64,000 nucleotides of DNA from Malania oleifera (lineage: Eukaryota; Streptophyta; Magnoliopsida; Santalales; Ximeniaceae): NCBI RefSeq assembly GCF_029873635.1, contig NC_080426.1, positions 55,752,093 through 55,816,092 of the forward strand, read 5' to 3'. Under the pieces are notes generated by a model. It saw nothing but the letters and a program-made list of their open reading frames with translations, was not told the DNA's origin and made no database searches. Positions within the stretch are counted from its first letter, which is position 1. Each line of letters begins with the position of its first letter. Position numbers and translations under genes: made by a program. Shown here in pieces: positions 24,360 to 36,289 of this stretch.

Positions 24360-24855
24360 TGTCATGGCCAAACACTTCCGACCTTTTGAAGGGCCATGCA
24401 ACACTAGTTATAACACACTTTCTTAACTAGTTAGCCTGAAGTATTCCGCGGTTTCATCACATGAACAAATTGACAACCATTCAAAGCAATAAGCAAACAT
24501 AAAAGCAAAAGAGTGTCCTACGGTAACCTGTTAAGCATTTATTTTCACACCTTCGTAGGCAACGTGTGTTTAGTGAGGGAAGCAAGTAGGCTAAACACTT
24601 TTGTAATAGCTATTGAGTTTTACAATGAATGAAGAACACTCAGTCTTCCCTAAAGAGCTTTCCATGCTATTTTCCCTCTATCACTAGGAAACATCAAAGT
24701 GACTGAGGAGTCATTCTTGCTATGTTCACTAAGGCATTATCCTACTCAAAGAATAAAACCTATCTTGGTGTTTACATGATGGGTACCCATCCCATGTACA
24801 CAATACAAGTGGTCACGGGCAAGCATAATGCCTTGAACAAGCTTGACTCATGACA
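24360..24855 (-). repeat. Diverged solo LTR of the same gypsy family, minus strand
   Basis: The reverse complement starts TGTCATGAGTCAAGCTTGTTC, then GGCATTATGCTTGCCCGTGACC and ATGTAAACACC. It aligns with the LTR beginning at 17,710 (GCTTGTTCAGGGCATTATGC). The other end begins TGTCATGGCC (24,360), which corresponds to the LTR end TGACA. The flanks are CCTGG (24,355-24,359) and CCTAG (24,856-24,860), a 4/5 match and so a plausible 5-bp target duplication. No internal sequence is attached, so it is a solo LTR left by LTR-LTR recombination. Confidence 0.75.
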
Positions 24856-24860
24856 CCTAG

Positions 24861-26115
24861 TCTCGTAAGTGTCTGTACCCACTTTATTGTTTTATTCTTG
24901 TCAATTCCTCAATCCTTAACCTATTCCTAGCTTCTTACCTCAAGTTTCTCTCTTTTCAAATTGTTCTATGTTGGGTTGTCAGTATTGGTTCTTGATGTTC
25001 TTGCTATGCTTGCATTGTATGTGCATGCTTGTGCGATATGTCTGCTTAAATATTATCTTCTGCAATTTTGGTTGCCCAAACTCTTCGTTAATATCCTCCC
25101 CTTGATGGGCTATTTATAGTGCTAACAAAGGGTGAAGCTATTATCCAATTGGTGGGGGTCCTAGTTGTGCGTAAGGTGACACTTGAGAGGTTTAAGGGGG
25201 CTGGGCCACTCTTGACAGGCCTCATTTCAAGCCTACTAAGCCAAATTTCTCTACATCTTGAGACTTGGGATTGATGGGGAACCTGCCACTTGCCCTTTGA
25301 TCAATCCTAGAATCCTAGCGCATGTTTGATCATGAACCACATTGATATTTTATTATGTGATTGGACTTGGATAAAAAATAAAAGAAGATATTTGCATGAA
25401 GTATCCCTCAAATCCTAGAAGGGTGGTCAGTCCACCTGTTTTGCATGAGACTCATCTTCCGGGGGCTAAATCAGCCCTATAGGACAGTGTATTTAGCATG
25501 TCTTAGACAACTTCACAATTAGTCCTACATACCTTTTGTCTAGTTCTTTGGTCTCTCCATTTTCTTGTTTTGTCAACAATGCTAACTGCTAAGTTGCAGT
25601 GAATATTGTCACAACCTACATTCTTCGATTGTTTGCTAGTAAACAAATTGAGAGTCATAAATTATCCTGACTGAAAAAATCTCAAATTCTGGTTTACCTG
25701 TGACAACAAGCATAAATAAATACATTCTTTCTTTTGGAAATTAAACTACCTCTAATTTTTTAGCAGTTAAGCTGCTTTATTGAATTTCCAGCTAAAATCA
25801 TATTGAAGCCCCTTTGTTTGCATTTGTTCCAGCCTTTGAAGTATATAATAGATGAAACAATACTTGTTTCTTTGCACAGATTGTGTTGTGCTTGTGCTGT
25901 ATGCATAAGGAACTAGGTTTGAACCCATGATGTCTCCTGTCATTGTGCCTTCCCATTTTGTATGTGTGTTGGTGCCTCCTTTCTCGTTGACCAGATATCA
26001 TTTTTGAAAATTTTCTGTCTTCTTATCAGGCATTTTTAAAAAATAAAAAATATTACAATTAGGGGAGTCTAGGACTTACATAGATGAGGTTATGTGGGTT
26101 TATGTTGCATGCAAG

Positions 26116-26146
<31 letters not shown>

Positions 26147-29100
26147 GTAGTGAGAACCAAGAGGAAAAACTTTTAATCCTTTTGAGCCCAAATGTGTGGC
26201 AGGGTAGGGGGTGTGATGAGATGGAGTTATGGAGGACTAGGAAGGGGTACGGCTCATGGATGGATGAAGTAAAGTATGATGGAAGTGACATAAGGATGGG
26301 GTATGTTCTTTGAAGAGAGATAAGTTTAAGTTCTAATATGAGAGTGGGGTAAAAGAAACCATGAAGGAGGTAAATTGAGGTATTTATATTGGTAGTGGAG
26401 TTACCATTCCTCAACAGGGTTATTTTAGTAGATATCTTAGCCATAGGCGTGGCATGTATGATGAGTAGCAAGAAGTTGATAATGGGGCTTCTTGACAAAG
26501 AAATAGATGAAAGAATGCAATGTGTCCTGACATGGCGCATGGTATTTGAGCTAATGGCCTCGATCTGTGCTTGCAATCCCAATTCTTTCTAATTCATGCA
26601 AGGATCCAGGATTATTACAGATCCTGAAAAAATTCTCATAATTGATTCACTTCCCTTGTGTCTGGCCTCAATATGTCTTGTATTCTTGACTACTTCCCTC
26701 ATTCAAAGCTTGATCAAAATTACTTGCTTTTGATCACCACAAAGTTTAGCCAAAAAAATCATAATCTTGGATATATGCCCATAAATGTGGGTCGTATTAG
26801 TCTGTCCATAAAGTAAACGGTTTATTAAAATTAAGGGTAAACTATATTAACCTCCCCCAGGTTTTGTCAATAGTACAGCAACATCCCCCAACTTTTCAAA
26901 AGGGCCACTTACCTCCCCTGTCAATGATGTCTAACAAACAGCATGAACCAAATTTTTTTTAAAAATTTTTACCCTTATGACATAGTCTTACTAGCATGGA
27001 AGCTACACCTCCACTGAGGTGTATGCACACCATACCCCTGCCAAACAGTCTCCATAGGACCCATCTTCTGGTGGTTGCTATACACTCACCATCTCACACA
27101 CAGTCAAAGTTCACAGGCTCACAAGTTTTACCCTATTTTCACGTATGTTTTTTGAGTCTGCCTTATCTTGTCCATCAATCGACTTTGGAGCGAGTCTATT
27201 CCCCCAGACATGGCCATGTATACGTAAACTGGTTTTTTGCTTATCTTTTTGTGATAAATCACCAAGAAAATCCATCTTATATCCCTCTGCTTCTTTGTCT
27301 TTACATCAACTCAGCCCTGTTAAACATCTTCAATTAATATGCAAATATAACTTATTAAAGGCATAGCATGTCAAAACAAAATGTTGTACTTATTATCTAA
27401 GCTCATTCTTGCATAAATTTTGAGAATTCTTAAAATATCATTCTTTTCCTTAGCTAATGCTAATCTTTATTTTGAATTTAAAAAAGAAAAAAAATTCTTT
27501 AAAAAAAAGGTCACTCTATCATAAGCTGAAAATTTAGATGCTAATTTATAACAAAATGCATATACAAAAATCAAACTGATATAATTGGTTTTTGATATCC
27601 CTGCTCATTATTGTGGCACAATTTTGTTATATTGAGATAAATAATATCAAATTATTTAATAAATCCATACAATAGTACTAGTTATGAATATTTAATAATA
27701 TAATTTACTGAAATAAAGTAGATGGTTGAAATATTAGGAACAGTGACTGAAAGTATATTTATGTTCAATTTATCATATAAAAGGCAAAGTTATACTCAAT
27801 ATGGTTAAGGTGTTCATTGAATAAAAACAGTTTAAAATAATCAAAACATAAAAGGACTTATATGTGGTTGAGACAACTTGCAATACAGATGAAGATTTGT
27901 CAAAATTATCAAACCTCTGTCAACTCTAAATGCTTAAATTCTGTCTAATTGATAGATTTATTTAAATAGTTTAGTGTAACTCTTCTATTTTTCCAGTTCA
28001 ACATGAAAATTATCAAACCCCAGAATTTTTATCACAGTTCTACAAGAGTGGTACGGTTTTGAATTTTAGTATTGGAGGGTTTTGATTCTTGAATCTTTGG
28101 AGGGGGTTCTTGATGGGGAGAACCCCCTCATTTCGATCCAATCCGGAGAATCAGACAATTCCCAAGAAGTGCAAGCATGGATTATGATGGCAGAATGTAT
28201 TTGAACTGGTGAGAATCCAGAGAGAGAGGGGGCTTAATTGTTCAAGTGTCGGAAAGATCCTCCTTGAGGAATAATTGGAGATATTTATACAGGAGAGGCA
28301 AAATGATGCAACATATCATCCCCAATAATGGACTGACATGTCATATCTTAATGAAAAAGATAGATTTTGAGCAAATTTGGTCATGACACATGGTTAGGAC
28401 ATGGACTTTTGAGCAGCTTAAGAAAGGCTGAGGGGTGGAGACACACTTTTGCACCTTGATTTGAGTTCACCAAGACAAAACTTTGTAAAACCTCTAAAAC
28501 CGAGATTGGTAGGGACCCCACCATGTGTCTCTATGTCCAATCCCTGCGCACATTGCCAATCTTGGCCTCCTGCAAGAAAAATAAAAAAATGTAATACAAT
28601 TAATTACTATGCACATGCCGGCATTGATCAATTCCACAATTTAGGACAAAGGGTAATTTTATGCATTTACAAAATATGAAACTTCAATTTCAATTAAATT
28701 TTGTTTCGTAGTCAAAATTTTGACAATTTTTTGATATTTGAGATTTCAATTTTTTTTGGATGATTTTGGAAATTTCAATGTAAATTTTGTAAGATGGAAA
28801 TTGACTACCGTTTCAATTCTGAGGTTGCAGAAAGCAGAAATTTCAACAATTTTATGGAAATTTAAGATAATGCCGGTAAGCTCACTGCCAGCACCTCCCT
28901 TGATTCCACAATTGAACCCATTGCCATAGCCCAAACCTCGTTGCCCTATGAGCTGCCACCACCAACCAAGTGATATCTATCTTCATGACTAGTGTCTAAA
29001 TTATCACTCACCGCCTTCATGACATTCATTATTTACTCCACCCATCTTCTAATAGCAGCAGAGTGGTGAAGACAGCCCTGGTACAGTAGTTTGGTGGTGG

Positions 29101-30023
29101 CATGGTAGCTTGGTGTGTGTTTGGGGATACGGTTATGGGAAGCAGTGGTTTAATAGGTTTGATGGTGTTTGTGAGAATTTTCGAATGATTTTCATTATTT
29201 AAGCAGTGAAATATTATCTAACTTGTTTGGTACTATGAAAGAAGCTCAATAAGCAGTTTGTTAGTGAGAAAATGCAAGAAGATTTAGGAAGATAATGGTG
29301 ACTGACTTGGGTCATGTTAGAGTTATTATGATTTTTTTCCACTATTTTATTTGTGTGTTTTGGTTTTAAACGGTTAAATACATTTGTCTGTTTGGATGAT
29401 TCAATAATCTAAATGTAAAATGGCGAAGAAATGTTTGCAGGGAAAGACAGCTTGCATCTAATCTTGAGGCTGAGTCAACTAGGAGAGTTCACTTCCCTAG
29501 ATGAAATTACTCTTTAGAAAACTTGTGTAAGGATAAAAGAGGCACTTTGAAAAAGTTAGAAAAGGTGACACTATCACATTTCGTCCAAGTTATTAACAGC
29601 TGATTGACAAGGGGGCTAATAAATGTCTCAAAAAAAATAGAAGTCCTAAGGAGATCCATTGTACTATTAAAAAATCAGGCAAGGTTCCTGTCTTTTTAAA
29701 AAAAATGAGGCATGATCAATCCATTTTATCCTAAAATAAAAATATTAAGTCCATTTTGGTCATCCACAACATCTAGAAAGGACAAATAATCTGCAAAACA
29801 CATTGAACTTGCTATTGAGCTCTTTTTCTTTCCTAGAAGATTAGGAGGTTGAATTTATGGTCAACTTTAAAGTTAACTAATTCAGTTCATTTTTGTCATC
29901 CACGCTCAATATTTAAATTGATGCATTTCCACCTTGGAAATCTTATCACTTTGATACCATATGTTTGTCCCTGTAGTTCTGCTGTGATACTTCCATATGA
30001 ATCAATACATTTTCTCTTTCCAG
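24861..30023. other. Non-coding stretch, no gene recognised
   Basis: Apart from a T10/G-run tract (26,116-26,145), a GC-rich hairpin (28,100-28,129) and AT-rich DNA at 27.4-28.0 kb, nothing is recognisable. The longest frames (160 codons on the minus strand at 26,100-26,582 and 113 codons on + at 26,996-27,337) have no family features and no splice context. Confidence 0.4.
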
Positions 30024-30172
30024 GTGAAAACTGCCAACCAATTATCAGTAATATAGAATTGGAGACGGTACAACCTTCATAAATTTGACGACCTTACCTG
30101 CAGCTGGGAGATATTTGAGGTGAACAAGAAGATGTGGTCAGCCTGCATTCAGCTGAAATGAATACGTTGCAG
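30024..30172 (+). other. Exon 2: end of 5' UTR and first five codons
   Basis: The acceptor TCTTTCCAG ends at 30,023 and the donor is CAG/GTTATG at 30,172. Only ATG AAT ACG TTG CAG is coding. An alternative start further upstream is excluded by the in-frame TGA at about 30,119. Confidence 0.7.
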
Positions 30173-33100
30173 GTTATGCCAATATATTTCTTTTTTACAG
30201 TGTTAAGGTTTGGTCTTTACGTATCCATTTTCATGTCATTTCTTTTATACCTTTTCATTCATTATCTGTTTATTAGTCGTCATATGTATGGTCTACCTAC
30301 CTGGGTGTGTGGGTAGCTAATTTTAAAATTTTCATATTTTACCAACTTCATCAAAGCCATAGTGTTTGGAGGTATCAATATCTGGGAGATAGAAAATTTT
30401 AAAGATTTTACTGCCAATATATTTATTTTTACAATGATATGCTTTGGTCTTTAAATATCCATTTCCACATCATTTCTTCTATACTCAATAATTCATTGTG
30501 TCTTTAACTTACCTAGGTGAGTTTTTAGCTAATTTTAAACTTTCATATTTTGCAAACTTCATCAAAGCCATAGTAATTGGATTATAAATATCTGCGAGGT
30601 AGAAAAACCAGTGTTTTAAAAGGCTCAATTGAGGCTTTCCTTAAGGCAAGGCATGCCTAAAACGCCTTGAGGCTCAATCTAAATACTAAATTCCAAAAAG
30701 GCTAATGCATTACATGCTGTGGCTTACGCATTTTTACCAAAGGGGCGCCATTTGTGCCTTTTTAGTTGAGACTTACGCATTTTGGGTGTGTGATTTTCAA
30801 GTTAGAATTCGTTAAAAAATTTGAAGTACATGCTTGTATGAAAGGAATGTCATAATATGAGTTGATTTTTAAAGCTCTTGAACGTCAGCCTTTCCAAAAT
30901 AACTGAATGTTGAATAATAAAAATAGTTTGAACTTTGTAATAGTGTATAGCTATCTCTTGTCATGATTTATGTCATGTATTCAAGTTTGCAATTTTTGAA
31001 AGGCCAACAAGTAGTTTGCAAAGTATATGTAATTTTTCTTGTCGTTTTCTTAATTTTTCCTTATTTTTAAAATGTGTACAATTTATTTACACATTTTAAT
31101 CTTAAAAACAAACTCTCAAAAGCCTTACACCCCAATGCCTTAAGTCTTACACCTCGCCTCTAGGGTTAAAATGCCTCGCCATACGCCTTTGCCTTCTAAA
31201 ACATTGAGCAAAACCTCAAAGATTTTTAAGAACTACATATATTTAGTTGTTTGGCATGAATTGTCCCTGAATACCAAAAGAAACTATAACTTGCCTCTAT
31301 TCGTACCTGATATATAGTGCAATTTCTCCCCTAATTTTGAAAAATTATTCTGTAAAAGATCATGTTTGTATTTGTTGCTCATCACTAGCATGGTGAAAAT
31401 TTACACAGGATTCACAAAGCACGCCAGAAGTACAATCCTCAACCCAAGTTTCACATGAATCCCTAAATGACCAGCAGAATAACACAACTGAGACTCCTGT
31501 AGCAGACTCTGGTTCAATATCCATTTCAAGCAATGATAACAGGAAAGTTTCGCGTGAAGACATTGAACTTGTAAGGCATTTTGCTGATGAGACTTTATCC
31601 TTTCTCTTTTTTTCTTTTCTTTTATTTTTTAAATGTTAAAATAGTTTTGATAGTTTTGTAAAATGATTTTTGCAGGTCCAGAATTTGATAGAGCGATGTC
31701 TGCAGTTGTATATGAATAGAGACGAAGTGGTAAAAACCCTCTTGAATCGTGCAAGGATTGATCCCGGATTTACATCTTTGGGTAGGGGTCTTACACCTTT
31801 GATTTTGATATGTTTTTTCCCATCTAGATGATGCAATTTTACTTATTGTCCCATTGGATGTTGTCATGAAGTTGGGCTCTCCAAGGATGTCTTAATTATT
31901 ATTCTCACTAAGTGATCTACGAGTCAGTGGCAGATACAGTATGATACAAAGCCAAAATTTAGATGTTGCTACCAAAATTTTTATCTTTTTAATGTGGATG
32001 CACTTATGTATGATTAGAACTAAATAATATTAGCCATCTACTAAATATAACTCTTTGTTTAACAATGTGTAGCATGTCTTGTAGTCTCACATCCTTTATT
32101 TTCTGTACTAATTCAGTATGGCAGAAGTTGGAAGAGGAGAATGCTGACTTTTTCAGAGCCTATTACATACGGTTAAAACTGAAGAAGCAAATCATTCTGT
32201 TCAATCATTTGCTTGAGCATCAGTATCATCTTATGAAGTATCCTGTGCCTCCAAAGGTCCCTCTGGCTCCTATACAAAATGGAATACATCCCATACCAGG
32301 TAGGTTCTCACTTTACTATGTTATGTCATGGAAAAGCAAATGTTCTTTGTAAGATATGAATCCATGAGTAATAAAAAGTGTGGTTTCAGGAATTATGTTC
32401 ATTTATCTGTAGTAGTCATACAATGCACATATTGCCATTGTTTCTTCAGTACAAAGGTCACAACATGAGAGGGAAGGTGGTGAATATGGACTTTGAATCT
32501 GTCATACAGTCCATTTTACAAAGTCCTAGTTAAGCTGGACATTCTTATTCTCATTTGCGTACTGCATGTTAAAAGTTTTTGTGGATGTCAGCGTGGTGAT
32601 AAAAGCAAGGCTTGAATGCTTTATTGGAGAGGATCTCAAGAGGTGGAATATTGACCTGACTGGCAGACTGAAGTGATGCAGCCTTAAAACAAGAGCACAC
32701 ATGCATAGAGTAGATATGAGTCAATTTAGCTTGTGTAACTTATTTACAACTCCTGACTCAATAAGGCTGCATGATGTGCCATGTACATCAGTTTTTATTG
32801 GATTGGACAGACCTTACCTATATGGCGTGCGTCGAAGTTATCAAGAAATCAAAAGGCTCTGTGAGACTACTTGTATTGTCTAAACTTTTCAACTTATGGG
32901 AGTGGATCAGTCCAGGGCACCTCTCTTATAGGCAATGAAACCCCTTTCAAGCATCATCTCTTAGTTTGAACCCTTCAAATAGCTTATCAGTACTCAGTTG
33001 AACTTGTATATTGGTTTTACCAGTGTCCACGTTTCCTGAATAGAAATGCCTTCAGCTAGAAGTTGCCTTTTGGATATCTGTAAAGTGGAATTTGCAGTCT

Positions 33101-35960
33101 AAGCCATTTGTTGAATCTCAGTTTGATAAGTTTCAAAATTGATTTATTTTGCTTTGGACTTCTGGGTGTAATAACTTTCTTTGACCAGTTGAATGCCCAA
33201 TTTACAAGTTTGTTCTCATTATTAGTATTACTTCTATTGCTGCAATTGCTATTATATTATTTCTAAGGGCCGAGCATTCTAAATGAGCATTTGCTGTCAT
33301 AGGTTTAAGTGGCATTCTTGTCACTTTTTCAGTGTCACTCAATGCCACTCATTTGTAGTGCAGTTAACAATTTACCTATGGGATACCCCGTCATACAACA
33401 ACCGCCAATTCCAGCTGCAGGACAACCCCATCTGGATTCCATGGGTTGTGGAATTTCAAGCTGCCATGTTGTAAATGGAGTCCCTGCACCAGGCAATTTC
33501 CATCCCATGCGGCTGAATTCTGGGAATGAGTGAGAATTCTATTTTCCTAGCATCCTCTTTAATTTTAAGTTCGAAGCTATTATTATTGTCATTACTAGTA
33601 CTACTACTGTTCCTAACGAGGAGTGTCCCCATGTGACCAAATAGCATTGCCCCTGAAATAACTACTGCTTTTTGAATTGTTCCATACTATGTAGCGTGCG
33701 TTATCAAATAGCCGGTGGCATCTCCTTCATGGTTGCTAATTTAAGACCCTAAAGTGCACTATCTTAAGGTTCATTGGTTGTCTTCTTATTGATGTTCAAA
33801 GCTTTGATATCTAAACCTATCCTATACAATTCTCACATTTGCGCTTAACTTGCTTCTCTTATTCACCACAGAAGTAACTCTAGCAGAGAGCTCTCATTCA
33901 CTTTCATATGCCAGTCAATGACATTCTATTCATCTCTCTCTCTCTCTCCCCCCTCTGTGTGCTGCTGTACTAGATGTACTGCATTAATATTAGTGTACTA
34001 CCATGTGTGAGTTTGCATATGTTTGTGAAGGTCTACGTGATGCATTGGCATGTTTGGTCCATGTCCATGTTTACATCATGGTTGTAGGGCTTAAAAAAAA
34101 TTGGTTACACTTTTTTTTGAGGGGGCGGGAGGATAGATAAACTGAATAATTTGCTGATAGCTTTTTGTTTTCTGAAAAAAATCTCATGGGATTTTTGTCC
34201 TGCTAGAAGTTCCACTAATAACAGTTCCATTCATCTTTGTTAAATTTGAAGTATGGTGATGGGAAGTGGTGCGGCTGATGTAGCACCTGTTATTCCACCT
34301 AGTAGTGCCATGTCAGATATGCCTGTGAGTCCTACATCAGTGGCATCCAGTGGCAATTTCCCATTCAGTGCATCAGAAATAGCGGGAATGGGAGTAGACA
34401 CAGCAGCTCTGGACACTGCCTTTACATCTGATGTAGCAAGTTCAGTAGCGTTACAGCTTCCGCCGGATGGTGGGGCAGGGAATTCTAGAGATTCCCTCCG
34501 GTCCTTGGCTCAGATTCCTTGGAATTTCAGCCTTTCAGATCTGACAGAAGATTTATCAAACTTGGGAGGTTAGTTGTAGATCTCAGTTATACGCTTGCTT
34601 TGTATAATGAATGAGGTTATTTGAAGTGGAAGTTGCTTTTCTGCACTCTCCCTTGTAAAACAATTAGATGTAGTTTAAATTTCTGTTAACTTTTTTAAAG
34701 AAAATTTGTTTATTATATTTTCATAAAAGACAAGGAAACCTGTCTCATTCTTCCGAAAATTAGTATAAGAAAATATTTTAAAGAGTTAATGCATATTAAA
34801 ACAAGGCAATATCCTCCCCCTACCCCAACCCCAACCCCAACCCCAACCCCATGTTGAAAGATTATAATTTTATGGAGGCAGAGAAGTTCTTTACTCAAAG
34901 ATAATTAGTGACTGCAAAAATGCTAAATTTTATGTTGTCTTTTGGGCCTTGTGTTTTTCTGTTTTTGGGTCACCATTTCTTAGTAATGATGTCCTCACTT
35001 TCTGATGGCATACTGACTGTGATTTGGTAATGAAAATTTTAAAGCATTCAAATTTGTCCTAGTACATTTAAGTAAAAAGGTCCTCAGGCATTGCATAGGC
35101 TTCATTTTTTAATCTGGCTTTTGGTATCTGGGATTTGTTTATCCTATCTTTTGATATTCTGTATGACCACATTCTTTTGCAACTGTTTGCAGATCTTGGA
35201 GCCTTGGGAAACTATCCTGGTTCTCCATTTCTGCCTTCCGATTCTGACATTCTGCTTGATTCCCCAGACCCAGAGGATATAGGTGATTAGAAAAGCATCT
35301 TTTGTTATCATATTCTCTTGCCTGTTTTCTGCAAAAAAGTGAGGAAAATGCAGCATGTTCTCTATCATCGAAGATTTATAGTTCATCTTTGTGTGGAGTA
35401 GAGGCAGCTGAAGAACAGTAAATAGAATCGCAGGTTTCATTTTCAGAGTTATATTATAACTAGATTGAATGACATGATGAGTTGATGACTTTGTCAAAGT
35501 CATAATGTAAATATTTTTAACTGATGATATCTACGAAGTTCTCCTTGTGGTACCTGAGGAAGGCTTGGCCAAAAAATATTCATTGCCATGAGTGAAGCTA
35601 TAGAGAGTTTCCAAGTAGGTCAGAAGAAGTCACATCAGGAGCAAGCATCCTGACAAAAGCATTGCATTCTTGTCATCCACCTATTCTTTCTTTGAAAACT
35701 AATTAAACGTCAAAAAAGTGGGGCAAAACTTTTACAGCCATTGGTCTTGGTGGTGTTATTCTATGGTCCCATTTTTTTATAATATATTTGGATCTACCGA
35801 TGCAAAGTAAATGATAATGGAGCTTCTGTCCTTTTGTTTTGCCTGTTTCTTTGCAGAATTTGTCACATGCTGATAGATTTTCTTTGTTTCAGTGGAGGAG
35901 TTCTTTGTTGATTCAGTGCCTGGGCCACCATGCTCTCAATCAGATGAAGAGAAATCCTGA
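30024..35960 (+). CDS. Plant-specific TIGR01589 (A_thal_3526) domain protein, nine exons from the leader exon on
   Basis: Coding exons: 30158-30172, 31409-31570, 31676-31781, 32117-32299, 33364-33529, 34252-34568, 35193-35282 and 35893-35960. All introns are GT-AG and the phases join without error, giving 368 residues. The exon 30024-30172 also carries 5' UTR. The ATG at 30158 is chosen because a TGA lies upstream in frame. Residues 1-55 are polar, rich in S, T, Q and N. About residues 54-120 form the conserved domain (SREDIEL, VQNLIERCLQLYMN, LLNRARIDPGFT, VWQKLEEEN, FFRAYYIRLKLKKQI), predicted helical. Then come a Pro-rich part (PMGYPVIQQPPIPAAGQP), a Ser/Ala/Gly-rich middle and an acidic tail (SDSDILLDSPDPEDI, CSQSDEEKS). 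No signal peptide or membrane segment is visible. The family is plant-specific and its function is not established. The name 'angiotensin-converting enzyme 2' seen on some homologues is a database misnomer, as there is no peptidase motif. The gene looks intact. Confidence 0.88.
30177..30606 (+). repeat. Two-copy tandem duplication in intron 2
   Basis: The unit beginning GCCAATATATTTCTTTTTTAC (30,178) recurs as GCCAATATATTTATTTTTAC (30,413). Both copies continue with TTTGGTCTTTA.GTATCCATTT, TAGCTAATTTTAAA, TTCATCAAAGCCATAGT and GATAGAAAA/GGTAGAAAA. The second copy is shorter, lacking an internal block of about 40 bases. It starts just after the exon 2 donor. Confidence 0.8.
30609..31206. mobile_element. 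hAT-type MITE inside intron 2
   Basis: The 598-bp element has terminal inverted repeats CAGTGTTTTAAAAGGC (30,609-30,624) and, at the right end, the complement of CAATGTTTTAGAAGGC (31,191-31,206), matching at 14 of 16 positions. It is flanked by AGAAAAAC (30,601-30,608) and AGCAAAAC (31,207-31,214), a 7/8 match. The 8-bp target duplication and CAGTG-type end point to the hAT superfamily. It encodes no transposase. The inner ends are rich in GAGGC/GCCTT blocks typical of this MITE group. Confidence 0.85.
33364..33529 (+). other. Exon 6, with acceptor choice decided by frame
   Basis: Three AGs lie close together. The first (TTTTTCAG at about 33,332) gives an in-frame TAG after nine codons, and the second (TTGTAG) gives the wrong frame. 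Only the third, GTGCAG ending at 33,363, restores the frame (G/TT AAC AAT TTA CCT ATG). The donor is GGGAATGA/GTGAGA at 33,529. Confidence 0.8.
33936..33958. repeat. CT microsatellite
   Basis: A short CT dinucleotide run followed by C-rich sequence, in intron 6. Confidence 0.8.
34822..34850. repeat. (CCCCAA)n microsatellite in intron 7
   Basis: About five tandem CCCCAA units. The unit equals a ciliate telomere repeat but not the plant one (CCCTAAA), and the array is short, so it is treated as a simple repeat. Confidence 0.85.
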
Positions 35961-36289
35961 ACTAAGGTGAAGCCTGTTATTTCCCCCCTTCTTTAATCAT
36001 TGTTAGGACTGGGTACAGTTAGTGCAAATTAAAAAATGAAATTATTGAAGCATCATCCTTTTTACTGGTTGTTGAAGAATCATAACGAGTGAGGCGTGAG
36101 CTTTCTGGCAATCCAGTTTAGTCCTAGAAGATTTCATTTTGTTTTTAGTCTTTCTTGGATGTAAAATAATGTTGCTTTCAAGCATCTTTTGAGAAGTCTA
36201 TATGTTACTTTGGTTTGTGAAATGTCTATTCTAGAGAATGGAATAATATTGAAGTAAAGTAAATTTTTTTGCAGCAATGTAATATTTTA

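Larger units (their letters stand above)
17057..30023 (+). other. Proposed giant first intron (about 13 kb) filled with retrotransposons
   Basis: The donor CTCAAG/GTATTTG at 17,056/17,057 and the acceptor TTTCCAG at 30,023 bound this interval. It contains a gypsy element (17,710-23,282) and a solo LTR (24,360-24,855). In the remaining stretches (17,057-17,709, 23,288-24,354 and 24,861-30,023) I find no convincing coding exon. Notable local features there are a poly-G tract at 26,120-26,145 and a hairpin at 28,100-28,129. Without transcript data the interval could also be intergenic. Confidence 0.4.

Noticed and set aside
26100-26582. 160-codon minus-strand frame
   Set aside because: It includes the poly-G tract as a proline run and has no family features. 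The low GC skew of the strand explains the open frame.
26833-26920. MITE-like end (GGGTAAACTATATTAACCTCCCC)
   Set aside because: The sequence resembles a common plant MITE terminus, but I could not find the matching inverted end or a target duplication nearby.
34822-34850. Telomere-like CCCCAA array
   Set aside because: The plant telomere unit is CCCTAAA. Five CCCCAA units inside an intron are better read as a microsatellite.
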